A stretch of DNA of 64,000 nt from Streptomyces sp. NRRL WC-3742 (GCF_000720635.1 NZ_JOCF01000001.1:124001-188000); one strand, 5' to 3'; positions 38,425 through 48,176 are shown, counted from the first letter of the stretch. Notes: generated from the letters alone by a model not told the origin. Program-made: numbers and translations.

Positions 38425-39438
38425 ATGACCAAGCTGCTCAGCCCGGCCCCGCCGTCCCCGGTGCGGGCCGGGCGACCGCACCCCGCGACCCCGTCCCGGC
38501 GGCCCCGCACCGGGGCGGCGAGACTGCGGCTGCTGGCCTGGCCGGTCTACCTGGCCGCGCTGCTCTGGTTCATCGGCCGCCAGGGTCTGCCCTCCGCCAA
38601 CGACGTGCTGTTCCTCTGGCTGATCGGCGCGCTGCTCACCGGCGCCGTGCACAGCGGCCACGGCGCCCGGGGCTTCCTGCTGGTGCTGCGCGACTGGGTG
38701 CCGGTGATGGCCGTCGTCTGGGCGTACTCGCTGCTGCGCGGCTACGGCGCCCACACCCCGTGGGCCCCGCACTGGCTGCCGCAGCTGCGCGCCGACGAGT
38801 GGCTCGGCTTCGGTCAGACGTGGACGGTACGGCTGCAGCAGGCGCTCTGGACCCCGGGGTCACCGCACTGGTACGACTACGCGGCCGTCGCCGTCTACCT
38901 CTCGCACTTCTTCGTGGTCTTCGTCCTGCTCGCCGTGCTGTGGCGCCGCGCCCACCAACGCTTCCGCCAACTCCTGGCCTGCTACCTGACGTTGACGTTC
39001 GCCGGCTTCGCCACCTACCTGCTCTACCCGGCCGACCCGCCGTGGCTGGTCGCCCAGGAGGGCCACCTGCCCCACCTCACCCGGGTGGTGTGGGAGGTCA
39101 TCTCCGTCAGCGGGCTGCCGCAGGCCGACTCCCTGCTGGAGAACGGCAGCCAGTTCGCCAACGACGTCGCCGCGATGCCCTCGCTGCACTCCGCCTACCC
39201 GGCGATGCTGCTGTTCTTCTTCTGGCCGACCGCGAGCCGCCGGCTGCGGGCACTGCTGGTCGCCTACCCCCTCGCGATGACCTTCACCCTGGTGTACGGC
39301 GCCGAGCACTTCGTCGTGGACGTCTTCGTCGGCTGGGCGTACGCGGCCGTGGTCGTGTTCGGCCTGCGGCGGCTGAGCCGGCTGCGCGGCACCCGCCGCA
39401 CGCGACGGCAGGCCGCGACGGCAGACTTGGCCGGGTGA
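38425..39438 (+). CDS. PAP2-superfamily membrane phosphatase/transferase (AUR1-like)
   Basis: 337 residues from ATG 38425 (MTKLLSPAPPSPVR). A basic N-terminus is followed by about six membrane helices. Catalytic elements are AAMPSLHSAYP (PSxH-type) and YGAEHFVVDVFVGW (His and Asp), as in PAP2 enzymes. The arrangement resembles AUR1/inositol-phosphotransferase-like proteins, so it may act on phospholipids or polyprenyl phosphates. Its stop overlaps the start of the downstream glycosylase gene (GTGA), implying coupling. Confidence 0.82.
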   Translation: MTKLLSPAPPSPVRAGRPHPATPSRRPRTGAARLRLLAWPVYLAALLWFIGRQGLPSANDVLFLWLIGALLTGAVHSGHGARGFLLVLRDWVPVMAVVWAYSLLRGYGAHTPWAPHWLPQLRADEWLGFGQTWTVRLQQALWTPGSPHWYDYAAVAVYLSHFFVVFVLLAVLWRRAHQRFRQLLACYLTLTFAGFATYLLYPADPPWLVAQEGHLPHLTRVVWEVISVSGLPQADSLLENGSQFANDVAAMPSLHSAYPAMLLFFFWPTASRRLRALLVAYPLAMTFTLVYGAEHFVVDVFVGWAYAAVVVFGLRRLSRLRGTRRTRRQAATADLAG

Positions 39439-40037
39439 AACCGACTCCCGAGCAGTTGCGGGCCGCCCAGGACACCACCATCGCGGACGTCACCGGCCCG
39501 AACCTGAAGGTCCTCTTCTGCGGCATCAACCCGGGCCTGTGGTCCGGCGCCACCGGCCACCACTTCGCCCGCCCCGGCAACCGCTTCTGGCCCGCCCTGC
39601 ACCGCTCCGGCTTCACCCCGCGCCTCCTCCGCCCGGAGGAGCAGGGCGAGCTGCCCGCCCTGGGCCTGGGCATCACCAACGTCGCCCCGCGCACCACCGC
39701 CAAGGCGGACGAGCTCACCGCCGAGGAACTGCGCGAGGGCGGCGCCGCGCTCACCGCGCGGGTGCTGCGGCTGCGCCCGCGCGTCCTGGCCGTGCTCGGC
39801 ATCGGCGCCTACCGGACGGCCTTCGGCCGGCGGAAGGCCGCGATCGGGCGCCAGCCGGAGGGCATCGGCGACACCGAGGTGTGGGTGCTGCCCAATCCGA
39901 GCGGGCTCAACGCCCACTACACGCTGGACGCGCTGGCCGAGGAGTTCCGCGTCCTGCGGGAGGCGGTGGACGCTCACGAGGGCAGTACGGCCAGCTCCAG
40001 CGCCGCCAGCCGCACCGGGTCGGCGACCACCTCGTAG
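39435..40037 (+). CDS. mug: G/U mismatch-specific DNA glycosylase (Mug family)
   Basis: 200 residues from GTG 39435, overlapping the PAP2 stop by 4 bases. Removes uracil or related lesions opposite guanine. Active-site segment LFCGINPGLWSGATGHHFA (family GINPG with Asn), GNRFWPALHRSGF, and VLPNPSGLNAHYT. The C-terminus runs 64 bases into the antisense end of the convergent sigma-factor gene, so its last ~21 Ser/Ala-rich residues may be dispensable. Confidence 0.9.
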   Translation: MKPTPEQLRAAQDTTIADVTGPNLKVLFCGINPGLWSGATGHHFARPGNRFWPALHRSGFTPRLLRPEEQGELPALGLGITNVAPRTTAKADELTAEELREGGAALTARVLRLRPRVLAVLGIGAYRTAFGRRKAAIGRQPEGIGDTEVWVLPNPSGLNAHYTLDALAEEFRVLREAVDAHEGSTASSSAASRTGSATTS

Positions 40038-40872
40038 CCGGCCACCCGGCCGTCCGCGACCGCCATCCGCAGCACCAGGCGCAGCCGCCCGTCCGGGGCG
40101 ATCAGCAGCCCGGGCAGGCCGTCCACCAGCGCCAACGCGCCGTACCGGGCCCGGCGGCCGAAAACCGTCGTCTCCTGCGCGACGGTCCGCGCGCCGCGCA
40201 CCACCAGGGCCCGGCCGGGCGCCAGGACGGCCGGGTCGGCCCGGCGCACCACGTCCGGCGCCAGGACGGCCAGCAGCTCGGTGAGATCCCCGCCCCGGGC
40301 GGCCGCGAGGAACGCCTCCACCACCCGCCGATGCCCGGCCAACGGCTCGGGCGGCAGGGCGGCGGTCCCCCGCACCCGCTGCCGGGCGCGGCTGGCCAGC
40401 TTCTTGGCGGCCACCGGGGTGCGGTCGACGATCGGCGCGATCTGCTCGAAGGGCACCGCGAAGCCGTCGTGCAGCACGAAGGCGACCCGCTCGGCCGGGC
40501 CTAGCCGATCCAGCACCACCAGCAGCGCCCGGCCGACCGACTCGACCAGCAGCGCCTCCCGCTCGGGGTCGTCCCCCTCCCCGGTGGGCAGGGGCTCGTC
40601 GGTGGGCTCCTCCCGGCGGGCGGCGCGGGCGCGCAGCACGTCCAGGCAGATCCGGGAGACGACCGTGGTCAGCCACCCGGGCAGGTTCTCGATCTCCACC
40701 CGGTCCGCCCGGTCCGTCCGCACCAGCCGCAGCCACGCCTCCTGCACGGCGTCCTCGGCCTCGCCGGTGGAGCCGAGCATGCGCTGGGCGATCGCCCGCA
40801 GCCTCCGCGCTCGGCCTCGAACCGCGCCGCCGTCGCCTCCCCGGCGCCTGCCGGAAATCCGTCCGCGTTCAT
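39974..40872 (-). pseudogene. ECF sigma factor, SigJ/ECF41-like, with an N-terminal frameshift
   Basis: The expected start is ATG 40872 (MNADGFPAGAGEATAARFEAER) behind GAGGAGAGG, but this frame then leaves homology. The conserved region 2 (RLRAIAQRMLGSTGEAEDAV) continues in another frame, so one base is missing near 40800-40810. Downstream the protein is intact: EIENLPGWLTTVVSRI, region 4 GPAERVAFVLHDGFAVPFEQIA, then a SnoaL-like C-terminal domain ending VRLAALELAVLPS. A GTG four bases upstream (40876) would restore the frame but with an unconserved Arg/Gly-rich N-terminus. Either a true inactivation or a sequencing error. Confidence 0.65.
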
Positions 40873-40936
40873 CGGTCACCTCTCCTCGGGCCCATCCGTC
40901 ACCTCCATGACGTTCCGCCCTACCCCGAGGTGACCC

Positions 40937-41623
40937 ATGACGACCACCCTGCTCCACCTGGACTCCAGCATCAGCCCGGACGGCTCGGTCAGCCGCGCCC
41001 TGACCGCCCGATTCGCCTCCGCCTGGCGCGCCCGGCACGGCGCCGCCCTGCGCCACCGGTACCTCGACCTGGCCGCCGAGCCGGTGCCCGCGGTGGGCGC
41101 CGCCTTCGACGCGCTCGGCCGTCGCACCGAGCGCAAGGGGGTGCTCCCGCTGGAGGAGATCGCCTCGCTGGCGCGGACCCCGGAGGAGGAGCGGGAGTGG
41201 GCCCTCAGCAGCCCGATGATCGCCCAACTGCTGGCCGCCGACGTCCTGTTGATCGGCGCCCCGATGTACAACCTCACCGTCCCGACGGGCCTGAAGGCGT
41301 GGATCGACCGGATCACCTTCCCCGGGGTCTACCAGGACGCGGCCACGAACGAGGCCCTGCTGCGGGACACCCGGGTGGTGCTGGTCGCGGTACGCGGCGG
41401 CGGGTACGGGCCCGGCTCCCCGCGCGAGCACTGGGACTTCCAGGTCCCGTACCTGCGGGCGTACTTCGAGCGCTCCGGCGTCACGGCGGAGAACCTGCAC
41501 GTGGTCACCGCCGAGCTCACCCGGGCCGAGGACATCCCGGCGCTGAACCACCTGCGGCCGCTCGCCATCGAGTCCCTGGCCGCCGCCGAGGCCACCCTCG
41601 ACGCCCTGGCGGCCACCCTCTGA
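40937..41623 (+). CDS. azoR: FMN-dependent NADH-azoreductase / quinone reductase
   Basis: Flavodoxin-like oxidoreductase, 228 residues from ATG 40937 (MTTTLLHLDSSISPDGSVSR), with GAGG upstream. FMN-phosphate loop HLDSSISPDGSVSR, the GAPMYNLTVPTGLKAWIDRI segment that contacts the flavin, and RGGGYGPGSPREHWDFQVPYL. Divergent from the broken ECF41-like sigma gene across 64 bases. ECF41-type sigma factors usually control a neighbouring oxidoreductase, so this may be the original target. Confidence 0.88.
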   Translation: MTTTLLHLDSSISPDGSVSRALTARFASAWRARHGAALRHRYLDLAAEPVPAVGAAFDALGRRTERKGVLPLEEIASLARTPEEEREWALSSPMIAQLLAADVLLIGAPMYNLTVPTGLKAWIDRITFPGVYQDAATNEALLRDTRVVLVAVRGGGYGPGSPREHWDFQVPYLRAYFERSGVTAENLHVVTAELTRAEDIPALNHLRPLAIESLAAAEATLDALAATL

Positions 41624-41650
41624 CGCGGCACCAGTGCGAAAGACACGGCA

Positions 41651-42607
41651 CTAGAGCGGGGTGACGGCCTTCAGAACCAACAGCAGCGCCACGGCGGCGT
41701 TGAGCGCGCACAGCGCCGACGCCGCCGTACCGGCCGCCGCGACCATCGCCGCCAGGCCCGCCGGGGTCTTGGCCGGCGGCCAGTTGCGGGAGGTCGGCAC
41801 CGGGCCGAGCAGGGCGGCGACCCGGCGCGGCACCGGCCCGGGGGCCGGGGTCGGCGCGGCGAAGGCCGCGAAGCCGGGCGCCGGGGCCGCGTGCGAGACC
41901 AGGGCCGCCCGGGCCACGGCCCGCGCGGTGAGCCGGCGGTCCCCCACCGTCTGGGCGGACTCCTCGTCCGCCCACCGCTCCGCGCTGTACGCCACCGCGT
42001 ACTGCAGCGGCCGCAGGAACGGGTTGACGCAGGCGGCGAGTTGGGTGGTCAGCAGGTACCGGTGGTGGCGGTGGCGCAGGTGCGCCCGCTCGTGCGCGAG
42101 CAGCGCCTCCCGCTCGTCCTCGGCGAGCCCGTCCAGCATCCCGGTGGAGACCACCACCCGCCCCGGCGAGCCCGGCAGGGCGTACGCGTAGGGGTTGCTG
42201 TCGGGCAGCACCGCGAGGTCCCCGGCCTCCGCCGGCCCGTCCGGCAGCCCGGCCAGCGCCCGCCGGGCCCGGGAGCGCACCCGCAGGTGCCGCACGACCG
42301 TACGGGCGCTGGTGAAGCCCACCAGGACCAGCATCCACATCGCGGCCGTGCCGACCGTCTCGTGGTACGGCAGCGCGGCCCGCACCTCCGGGTCGGACCA
42401 GCTGTCCGGCAGCGGGTTGCCGGGGATCTGGGCGGTGCCCACCACGCCGATCAGCCCGAGGCAGAGCACGCTGCACACCGCCATCACCGCGCTGATCACC
42501 GTCAGCAGCCGGGCCGCGCCGCGCGGGTGCAGGTGCTGCTCGGTCAGCCGCGCGATCGGCACGGCCGTCAGCGGCAGAACGAGCGGGAGGAAGACGAAGA
42601 AGCCCAC
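41651..42607 (-). CDS. M56-family membrane metalloprotease (BlaR/MecR type, without sensor domain)
   Basis: 318 residues from GTG 42607, five bases after the BlaI-type gene. Four or so membrane helices. Zinc motif HERAH in LLAHERAHLRHRHHRYL, preceded by the family segment ALPGSPGRVVVSTGML. There is no C-terminal penicillin-binding domain, so a beta-lactam signal is not implied. Works by inactivating the partner repressor in related systems. Confidence 0.86.
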   Translation of the reverse strand: MGFFVFLPLVLPLTAVPIARLTEQHLHPRGAARLLTVISAVMAVCSVLCLGLIGVVGTAQIPGNPLPDSWSDPEVRAALPYHETVGTAAMWMLVLVGFTSARTVVRHLRVRSRARRALAGLPDGPAEAGDLAVLPDSNPYAYALPGSPGRVVVSTGMLDGLAEDEREALLAHERAHLRHRHHRYLLTTQLAACVNPFLRPLQYAVAYSAERWADEESAQTVGDRRLTARAVARAALVSHAAPAPGFAAFAAPTPAPGPVPRRVAALLGPVPTSRNWPPAKTPAGLAAMVAAAGTAASALCALNAAVALLLVLKAVTPL

Positions 42608-42612
42608 GGGTG

Positions 42613-43038
42613 TCAGCTCTCGCTGTCGGACGCCGCCGGCTCGGCGGACGCGGCGTCGAGCAGCGCGCGCAGCAGGTCCTCGTCGTGCGGGAGCAGCGCG
42701 GTGACGAAGCTGGCCAGGACGGCGTCCCGGTCCGCCTCGCCGTCGAGCATCCGGCGCATCCGCAGCGCGGCCAGCCCGGCGGCGTCGGAGGACGCCTGCC
42801 AGAGGTAGGAGCGGCCGGAGCGGCTGCGGGAGACGGCGTTCTTGGCGTGGAGGCGGGAGAGGATGGTCATCACCGTGGTGTAGGCGAGATCGCCCTCCAG
42901 CCGCTCCTGGACCCACCCCGCGGTGGCCGGGCCCGGCGCCTGCTGGAGCACCGCCAGGACCTGCGCCTCCAGCTCGCCCTGGCCGCGCCGACGTGCGGGC
43001 GCGTCCCCTGCCGCCGGGGCGTGCCTCTCGTCTGCCAT
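42613..43038 (-). CDS. BlaI/MecI/CopY-family transcriptional repressor
   Basis: 141 residues from ATG 43038. Winged-helix N-terminus with RRRGQGELEAQVLAVLQQ, TAGWVQERLEGDLAYTTVMTILSRLHAK and SGRSYLWQ, all family-typical. The C-terminal helices form the dimerisation part. Co-transcribed with the M56 protease, which probably cleaves or displaces it on signal. Target genes are not evident here; none of the neighbours is a beta-lactamase. Confidence 0.9.
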   Translation of the reverse strand: MADERHAPAAGDAPARRRGQGELEAQVLAVLQQAPGPATAGWVQERLEGDLAYTTVMTILSRLHAKNAVSRSRSGRSYLWQASSDAAGLAALRMRRMLDGEADRDAVLASFVTALLPHDEDLLRALLDAASAEPAASDSES

Positions 43039-43132
43039 GACGGCCCACTCCCTCCGGATGCCGCCCCGGACCGACCGGGCGCGTGTTCATCCTAACGAGC
43101 GCGGGGCCGTCATGACCCTGCCGCACCCGGAC

Positions 43133-44065
43133 TCAAGCCTTGGAGCGCTGGGTGACGGCGATGCACACCAGCACCACCACCGCCGTCACCGGCGCCGCCG
43201 CGGGCAGCGTCTCGCCCAGCAGCAGCACCGACCAGACCAGCGTCAACAGCGGCTGTGCGAGCTGGAGTTGGCTCGCCCTCGGCACCCCGATCGCGGCCAT
43301 CCCCCGGTACCAGAGCACGAAGCCGCCGAACTGCGAGACCGCCGCCACGTACGCCAGCCCGGCCAGCGCCTTCACCCCGAGGTGCACCGGCTCCGCGGCC
43401 AGCCCCAGCGCCGCGACCGGCACCGTCACCGGCAGCGCGGCCACCGCCGCCCAGGCGATCACCTGCGCCCCCGGCAGGTCCCGCGACAGCCGCCCGCCCT
43501 CCGCGTACCCGGCGGCGCAGACCAGCAGCCCGACGAACAGGTAGAGGTCCGCGAGGCTCGGGCGGCCGTGGCTCTGGAGCAGCGTGAAGAGCAGCACCGC
43601 CCCCGCCCCGGCCAGCGCCGCCGCCCAGAAGGCCCGGGAGGGCCTGCGGCCCGTGCGCAGCGCCGCCACCACCGCCGTGGCCAGGGGCAGGACGCCGATC
43701 ACCACCGCCGAGTGGGCCGTCGAGGAGGTGCGCAGGGCGAGGGTGGTCAGCAGCGGGAAGCCCAGCACGCAGCCGGCCGAGACCACCAGCAGGCCCGCGC
43801 GGTGGCGCCGCTGCGGCAGCGGGGCGCGGACGGCCGCCAGGTAGAGCGCGCCGAGCAGGCCCGCCAGGGCGCCGCGCAGCCCGGTGGACGTCCAGGGGCC
43901 GAAGCCGGTCAGGGACCAGGCGGTGGCGGGGAAGCTGAGCGAGAAGCAGGCCACGCCGAGGGCCGCGAGGGCGGTGCCGGCGGCGCTGTGCGAGAGGGTG
44001 CGGGAGACCTTGCGGGGCCGCGGTGCTATCGCCGCGGGCCGGGTAGCGCTATCTTGTGCCGTCAT
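43133..44065 (-). CDS. DMT-superfamily (EamA) transporter
   Basis: 310 residues from ATG 44065, with ten membrane helices in two EamA repeats (roughly 30-155 and 165-305). Typical strings: LTGFGPWTSTGLRGALAG, TSSTAHSAVVIGVLPLATAV and FVLWYRGMAAIGVPRASQLQ. Likely exports a metabolite or amino acid. Its start codon overlaps that of the divergent MocR gene within CATG, so the MocR protein probably regulates it. Confidence 0.85.
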   Translation of the reverse strand: MTAQDSATRPAAIAPRPRKVSRTLSHSAAGTALAALGVACFSLSFPATAWSLTGFGPWTSTGLRGALAGLLGALYLAAVRAPLPQRRHRAGLLVVSAGCVLGFPLLTTLALRTSSTAHSAVVIGVLPLATAVVAALRTGRRPSRAFWAAALAGAGAVLLFTLLQSHGRPSLADLYLFVGLLVCAAGYAEGGRLSRDLPGAQVIAWAAVAALPVTVPVAALGLAAEPVHLGVKALAGLAYVAAVSQFGGFVLWYRGMAAIGVPRASQLQLAQPLLTLVWSVLLLGETLPAAAPVTAVVVLVCIAVTQRSKA

Positions 44066-44076
44066 GAACGAGCGTA
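44050..44076. promoter_or_regulatory. Back-to-back promoters for a leaderless divergent gene pair
   Basis: TATCTT (44050-44055) lies 8 bases before the plus-strand ATG at 44064, and TACGCT (44076-44071, minus) lies 5 bases before the minus-strand ATG at 44065. Both -10-like elements are at the distance expected if transcription starts at the ATG itself. There is no room for ribosome-binding sites between the overlapping start codons. Confidence 0.5.
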
Positions 44077-45524
44077 GCAGTGTGGCCGAACTCGCCGACA
44101 GGCTGCGCCGGGAGGTGGAGCGCTATCCCGAGGGACGCAAGCTGCCCTCGAGCCGGGCGCTGGTCGAGCGCCACCAGGTCAGCCCGGTGACCGTCTCCCG
44201 GGCGATGGCCGTGCTGGTCGCCGAGGGACTCGTCGTCTCCCGCCCCGGCGCCGGGGTGTTCCGGGCGGCGCCCTTCGCGGGCGGCTCCGCCCGTACGCCC
44301 GCTCCCCCGGCCCGCAGCGGGGACCTCTCCTGGCAGGAGATCGCGCTCAGCGCCGACTCCGGCCCGCGCGACCTGTTCGCCGCCCCGGTGTTCGCCACCC
44401 TCCAGGTGCCGCCGCCGGACGTCGTCGACCTCAACAGCGGCTACCCGCACGCCTCCCTGCTGCCCGAACGCCTCCTCGCCGCCGCCCTCGCCCGCGCCGG
44501 CCGCCGCCCCGGCGCCTGGGACCGGCCGCCCACCGACGGCCTCACCGACCTGCGCGGCTGGTTCGCCCGCGACATCGGCGGGCACGGCGGGCCGATCGGC
44601 ACCGGGGACGTCCTGATCACCTCCGGTGGGCAGAGCGGCCTCACCGTCGCCCTGCGCTCCCTCGCCGCGCCCGGCGCCGCCGTCCTCGTGGAGTCGCCGA
44701 CGTACGCGGGCATCCTCGCCGTGATCCGGGCGGCCGGGCTGCGGCCCGTACCCGTGCCCGTCGACGCGGACGGGGTCCGCACCGACCTGCTCGCCGACGC
44801 CTTCGACGCCACCCGGGCGCGGGTCTTCGTCTGCCAGCCGCTCTTCCAGAACCCCACCGGCGCGGTGCTCTCCCCCGCCCGGCGGGCGGAGGTGCTCGGG
44901 ATCGCCCGGGCGGCCGGGGCGTTCGTGATCGAGGACGACTTCGCCCGGCTGCTCATCCACGCGGACGCCCCCGCGCTGCCGCGCCCGCTCGCGGCGGAGG
45001 ACCCGGACGGGGTCGTGGTGCACCTGCGCTCGCTCACCAAGGCCGCCTCCCCCAACCTGCGGGTGGGCGCCCTCACCGCGCGCGGCCCGGCCCTCGCCCG
45101 GCTGCGGGCGACGCAGGTGGTGGACAGCTTCTTCGTGCCCAGGCCCCTCCAGGAGGCGACGCTGGAACTCGTCGCCGACCCGGGCTGGGCCCGCCACCTG
45201 CGCACCCTCGGCGCGGAACTGCGCGACCGGCGCACCGCCGCCCTCGCGGCGCTGCGGCGCGAGCTGCCCGGGGTCACCGCCGCCCACAGCCCGGGCGGGT
45301 ACCACCTGTGGCTGCGCCTCCCGGACGGCGTCGACGACGGCGCCCTCGCGGCGGCGGCCCTGCGCGCGGGCGTCCAGGTGTCCCCCGGCCGCCCGTACCA
45401 CCCGGCCGAGCCCCCGGCGCCGCACCTGCGCCTCAGCTACGCGGCCGCCGAGAGCCCCGCCCAGGTGGCGGAGGGCGTCCACCGCCTCCGGCTCGCCCTC
45501 GACGCCGTCACAGGGCACATTTAG
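44064..45524 (+). CDS. MocR-type (GntR-aminotransferase) transcriptional regulator
   Basis: 486 residues from ATG 44064 ([20 protein letters not shown]). GntR winged helix at the N-terminus ([22 protein letters not shown]), a linker, then a fold-type I aminotransferase domain with [23 protein letters not shown], the DDF segment IEDDFARLL, and the PLP lysine in [14 protein letters not shown]. Such proteins sense PLP or amino compounds. Divergent from a DMT exporter, its likely target. Ends in a 4-base convergent overlap with htpX. Confidence 0.9.
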   Translation: MNERSSVAELADRLRREVERYPEGRKLPSSRALVERHQVSPVTVSRAMAVLVAEGLVVSRPGAGVFRAAPFAGGSARTPAPPARSGDLSWQEIALSADSGPRDLFAAPVFATLQVPPPDVVDLNSGYPHASLLPERLLAAALARAGRRPGAWDRPPTDGLTDLRGWFARDIGGHGGPIGTGDVLITSGGQSGLTVALRSLAAPGAAVLVESPTYAGILAVIRAAGLRPVPVPVDADGVRTDLLADAFDATRARVFVCQPLFQNPTGAVLSPARRAEVLGIARAAGAFVIEDDFARLLIHADAPALPRPLAAEDPDGVVVHLRSLTKAASPNLRVGALTARGPALARLRATQVVDSFFVPRPLQEATLELVADPGWARHLRTLGAELRDRRTAALAALRRELPGVTAAHSPGGYHLWLRLPDGVDDGALAAAALRAGVQVSPGRPYHPAEPPAPHLRLSYAAAESPAQVAEGVHRLRLALDAVTGHI

Positions 45525-46384
45525 CGCCCGTACCCCGCCATGCGCTCCAGGCGGGCGATGCGCTCGTCCATCGGCGGGTGGGTGGAGAAGAGCCGGGCGC
45601 CGGCCTCGCCGGGGCGGAAGGGGCTGGCGATCATCATGTGGCTCGCCGTCTGCAGCTGGGGCTCGGGCGGCAGCGGGAGTTGGCGGGTGCCGGCGTCGAG
45701 CTTGCGCAGGGCGGCGGCGAGGGCGAGCGGGTCGCCGGTGATGCGGGCGCCGTCCGCGTCGGCCTGGTACTCGCGGGAGCGGCTGACGGCCATCTGGATG
45801 AGCCCGGCGGCGATCGGCCCGAGGATCATGATCGCGAGCATCCCGAACAGGCCGGGGCCGTCGTCGTCCTCGTCGCGGCCGAACGGGATCAGCCAGGCGA
45901 AGTTCACCAGGAACATCACCACGGAGGCGAGCGCCCCGGCGACGGAGGAGATCAGGATGTCCCGGTTGTAGACGTGGCTCAGCTCGTGCCCGAGCACGCC
46001 GCGCAGCTCGCGCTCGTCCAGGATCCGCAGGATGCCCTCGGTGCAGCAGACCGCCGCGTTGCGCGGGTTGCGGCCGGTGGCGAAGGCGTTGGGGGCCGGG
46101 GTCGGGGAGATGTAGAGCCGGGGCATGGGCTGGCGGGCCGAGGTGGAGAGCTCGCGCACGATCCGGTACAGCTGCGGCGCCTCGAACTCGCTCACGGGCC
46201 GGGCCCGCATGGCCCGCAGCGCGAGCTTGTCGCTGTTCCAGTACGCGTAGGCGTTGGTGCCGAGGGCGACCACCAGGGCGATCACCAAGCCGGTCCGGCC
46301 GAAGAAGCCGCCGATCACCAGGATCAGCGCGGAGAGGCCACCGATCAGTACGGCGGTCCTCAGTCCGTTGTGCCGGCTGTGCAC
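45521..46384 (-). CDS. htpX: HtpX-family membrane zinc protease (M48)
   Basis: 287 residues from GTG 46384 ([20 protein letters not shown]), the length of actinobacterial HtpX; a longer frame to 46447 is not conserved. Four membrane helices. Zinc site HELSH in [14 protein letters not shown], third ligand Glu in [11 protein letters not shown]. Degrades damaged membrane proteins. The stop overlaps the MocR stop on the opposite strand, leaving no room for a terminator. Confidence 0.92.
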   Translation of the reverse strand: MHSRHNGLRTAVLIGGLSALILVIGGFFGRTGLVIALVVALGTNAYAYWNSDKLALRAMRARPVSEFEAPQLYRIVRELSTSARQPMPRLYISPTPAPNAFATGRNPRNAAVCCTEGILRILDERELRGVLGHELSHVYNRDILISSVAGALASVVMFLVNFAWLIPFGRDEDDDGPGLFGMLAIMILGPIAAGLIQMAVSRSREYQADADGARITGDPLALAAALRKLDAGTRQLPLPPEPQLQTASHMMIASPFRPGEAGARLFSTHPPMDERIARLERMAGYGR

Positions 46385-46538
46385 GTCAGGCCCTCCAATG
46401 GTGCCGGTGGGGAAGCCCTTTCCGCCTCGTCCCTCATGCCCTGACAACGGGCGGGATCAGGGGCCTTGTTCCCTTGTGACCGACGCGACACCGGCACGGC
46501 ACCTCCACCGGAGCCTCACCCGGCGGGCCGACGGAGGC

Positions 46539-48176
46539 TCAGAACAGCGAGCCCCCGGTCACCTGGAGGACCAGCTGCGGAGCCACCGACAGCACCACGG
46601 CGGCCGAGGCGGTGAGCCCCAGCGCGGCGGTCAGACCGACCGGCAGCCGGCGCTGCCCGTCCGCGCCCCCGACAGCCTCGCCGCTGTCCGCGCCCTCCGC
46701 CACCGGGGCGAACAGCCGGGCCGTCCAGAGGAGGTAGTAGTACAGCGCGACGACCACGTTGACGGCCATCACGACCGCCAGCCAGCCCAGTCCGGCGTCG
46801 ACGGCGGCGCGGAAGACCACGACCTTGCCGAAGAGCCCGATCAGGCCCGGCGGCAGCCCGGCCAGGCAGAGCAGGAAGAACGCGAGCGCCAGCGCCGTCC
46901 AGCGGTTGCGGGCGAACAGGCCCCGGAAGTCGTCCACGCCGACCCCGGGCCGGCGGCCGACGGCCGCGACCACCCCGAAGGCGCCGAGGTTCACGACGCC
47001 GTAGATCAGCGCGTACGCGGCGGTGGCGCCGAGCGGGTCGGTGCCCGTGGGCGCGTAGCCGGCGGCGGCCAGCGGCACCAGCAGGTACCCGGCCTGGCCG
47101 ACGGAGGACCAGGCGAGCAGCCGCACCGCGCTGTAGCGGGTGTCGAAGCGCTGGCGCAGCGCGCCGACGTTGCCGACGGTCATGGTGACCGCCGCGAGCA
47201 CGGCCAGCGCCAGGCCCCAGGTGTGGGCGTACGGGCGGAAGGCGACGGTGGTGGCGAGCGCGAGGCCGGACAGGCCCGCCGCCTTGCCGACCACCGACAG
47301 GTACCCGGCCACCGGCAGCGGGGCGCCGGTGTAGGTGTCGGGCACCCAGAAGTGGAAGGGGACGGCGGCGACCTTGAAGGCGAAGCCGACCAGGGTCAGC
47401 ACGGCGCCCGCCTCGGCCAGCGGCTTGAGCTGGGCGGGGGCGTGCTCCAGGCCCTGGGCGACGGCGCCCAGGTGCAGGCTGCCGCTCGCCGCGTAGACGA
47501 AGCCGATGCCGAGCAGCATCACGGCCGTCGCGGTGACCGAGGAGACGAAGAACTTGAGGGCGGCCTCCGCGCCCCGGCCGTCGCGGCGCAGCGCGACCAG
47601 CGCGAAGGCGGGCAGGGAGGCGACCTCCAGGGCGACCACCATGGTGGCGAGGTCCCGGGAGGCGGGCAGCAGGGCGGCGCCGGTGGCGCTGGAGAGCAGC
47701 AGGAACCAGTACTCGCCGCGCGGCAGCCCCGCGGCGGAGCCGCTGGTCGATGGAGTCTCGTCCACGGTGTGCATGGACAGCAGGGCCGCGATCAGCGCGC
47801 CGCCGAGGGCGAGCAGCTGGAACACCAGGGCGAAGTGGTCGGCGACGTAGGAGCAACCACCGTTGTCGGACCCCCCTGCTACGTTCTGCACGCAGAAGGT
47901 CGCTCGGGGTGACTTTCCGGTGAGGGGGAGGAGTGCGATGAGGGCGAGGGCGAGTCCGGCGGCGGTGAGGCGGCCGAGCCACTTCTTGTGCCGCTCGGGC
48001 AGGAAGAGGTCCGTGACCAGCACGGCGACGGCGGCCACGGCGGCGATCAGCGGCGGCGCGATCGCCACCCAGTCGACGGACTGGATCAGGCTGCCCGGAT
48101 TGGCTACGGCGAGGGAGGTCACAGTGTGCTGCCCCGTGGAGTGAGGTCCGAGTGCGGCGGTCTGGGCTGCGAGCAC
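46539..48176 (-). CDS. nuoN: Complex I-like subunit N (antiporter-type)
   Basis: 545 residues from GTG 48176, two bases after the nuoM stop. About 14 membrane helices of the Mrp-antiporter type, with VALEVASLPAFALVAL (helix-5 Glu) and VGFAFKVAAVPFHFWVPDTY (helix-7 Lys region). It forms the inner antiporter-like unit of the membrane arm. Last gene of the reduced nuo operon; a gagcctc/gaggctc stem overlaps its stop. Confidence 0.93.
   Translation of the reverse strand: MLAAQTAALGPHSTGQHTVTSLAVANPGSLIQSVDWVAIAPPLIAAVAAVAVLVTDLFLPERHKKWLGRLTAAGLALALIALLPLTGKSPRATFCVQNVAGGSDNGGCSYVADHFALVFQLLALGGALIAALLSMHTVDETPSTSGSAAGLPRGEYWFLLLSSATGAALLPASRDLATMVVALEVASLPAFALVALRRDGRGAEAALKFFVSSVTATAVMLLGIGFVYAASGSLHLGAVAQGLEHAPAQLKPLAEAGAVLTLVGFAFKVAAVPFHFWVPDTYTGAPLPVAGYLSVVGKAAGLSGLALATTVAFRPYAHTWGLALAVLAAVTMTVGNVGALRQRFDTRYSAVRLLAWSSVGQAGYLLVPLAAAGYAPTGTDPLGATAAYALIYGVVNLGAFGVVAAVGRRPGVGVDDFRGLFARNRWTALALAFFLLCLAGLPPGLIGLFGKVVVFRAAVDAGLGWLAVVMAVNVVVALYYYLLWTARLFAPVAEGADSGEAVGGADGQRRLPVGLTAALGLTASAAVVLSVAPQLVLQVTGGSLF

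Noticed and set aside
41651..43038. Beta-lactam resistance module based on the BlaI/M56 pair
   Set aside because: The protease lacks the penicillin-sensing domain and no beta-lactamase or PBP gene is adjacent.
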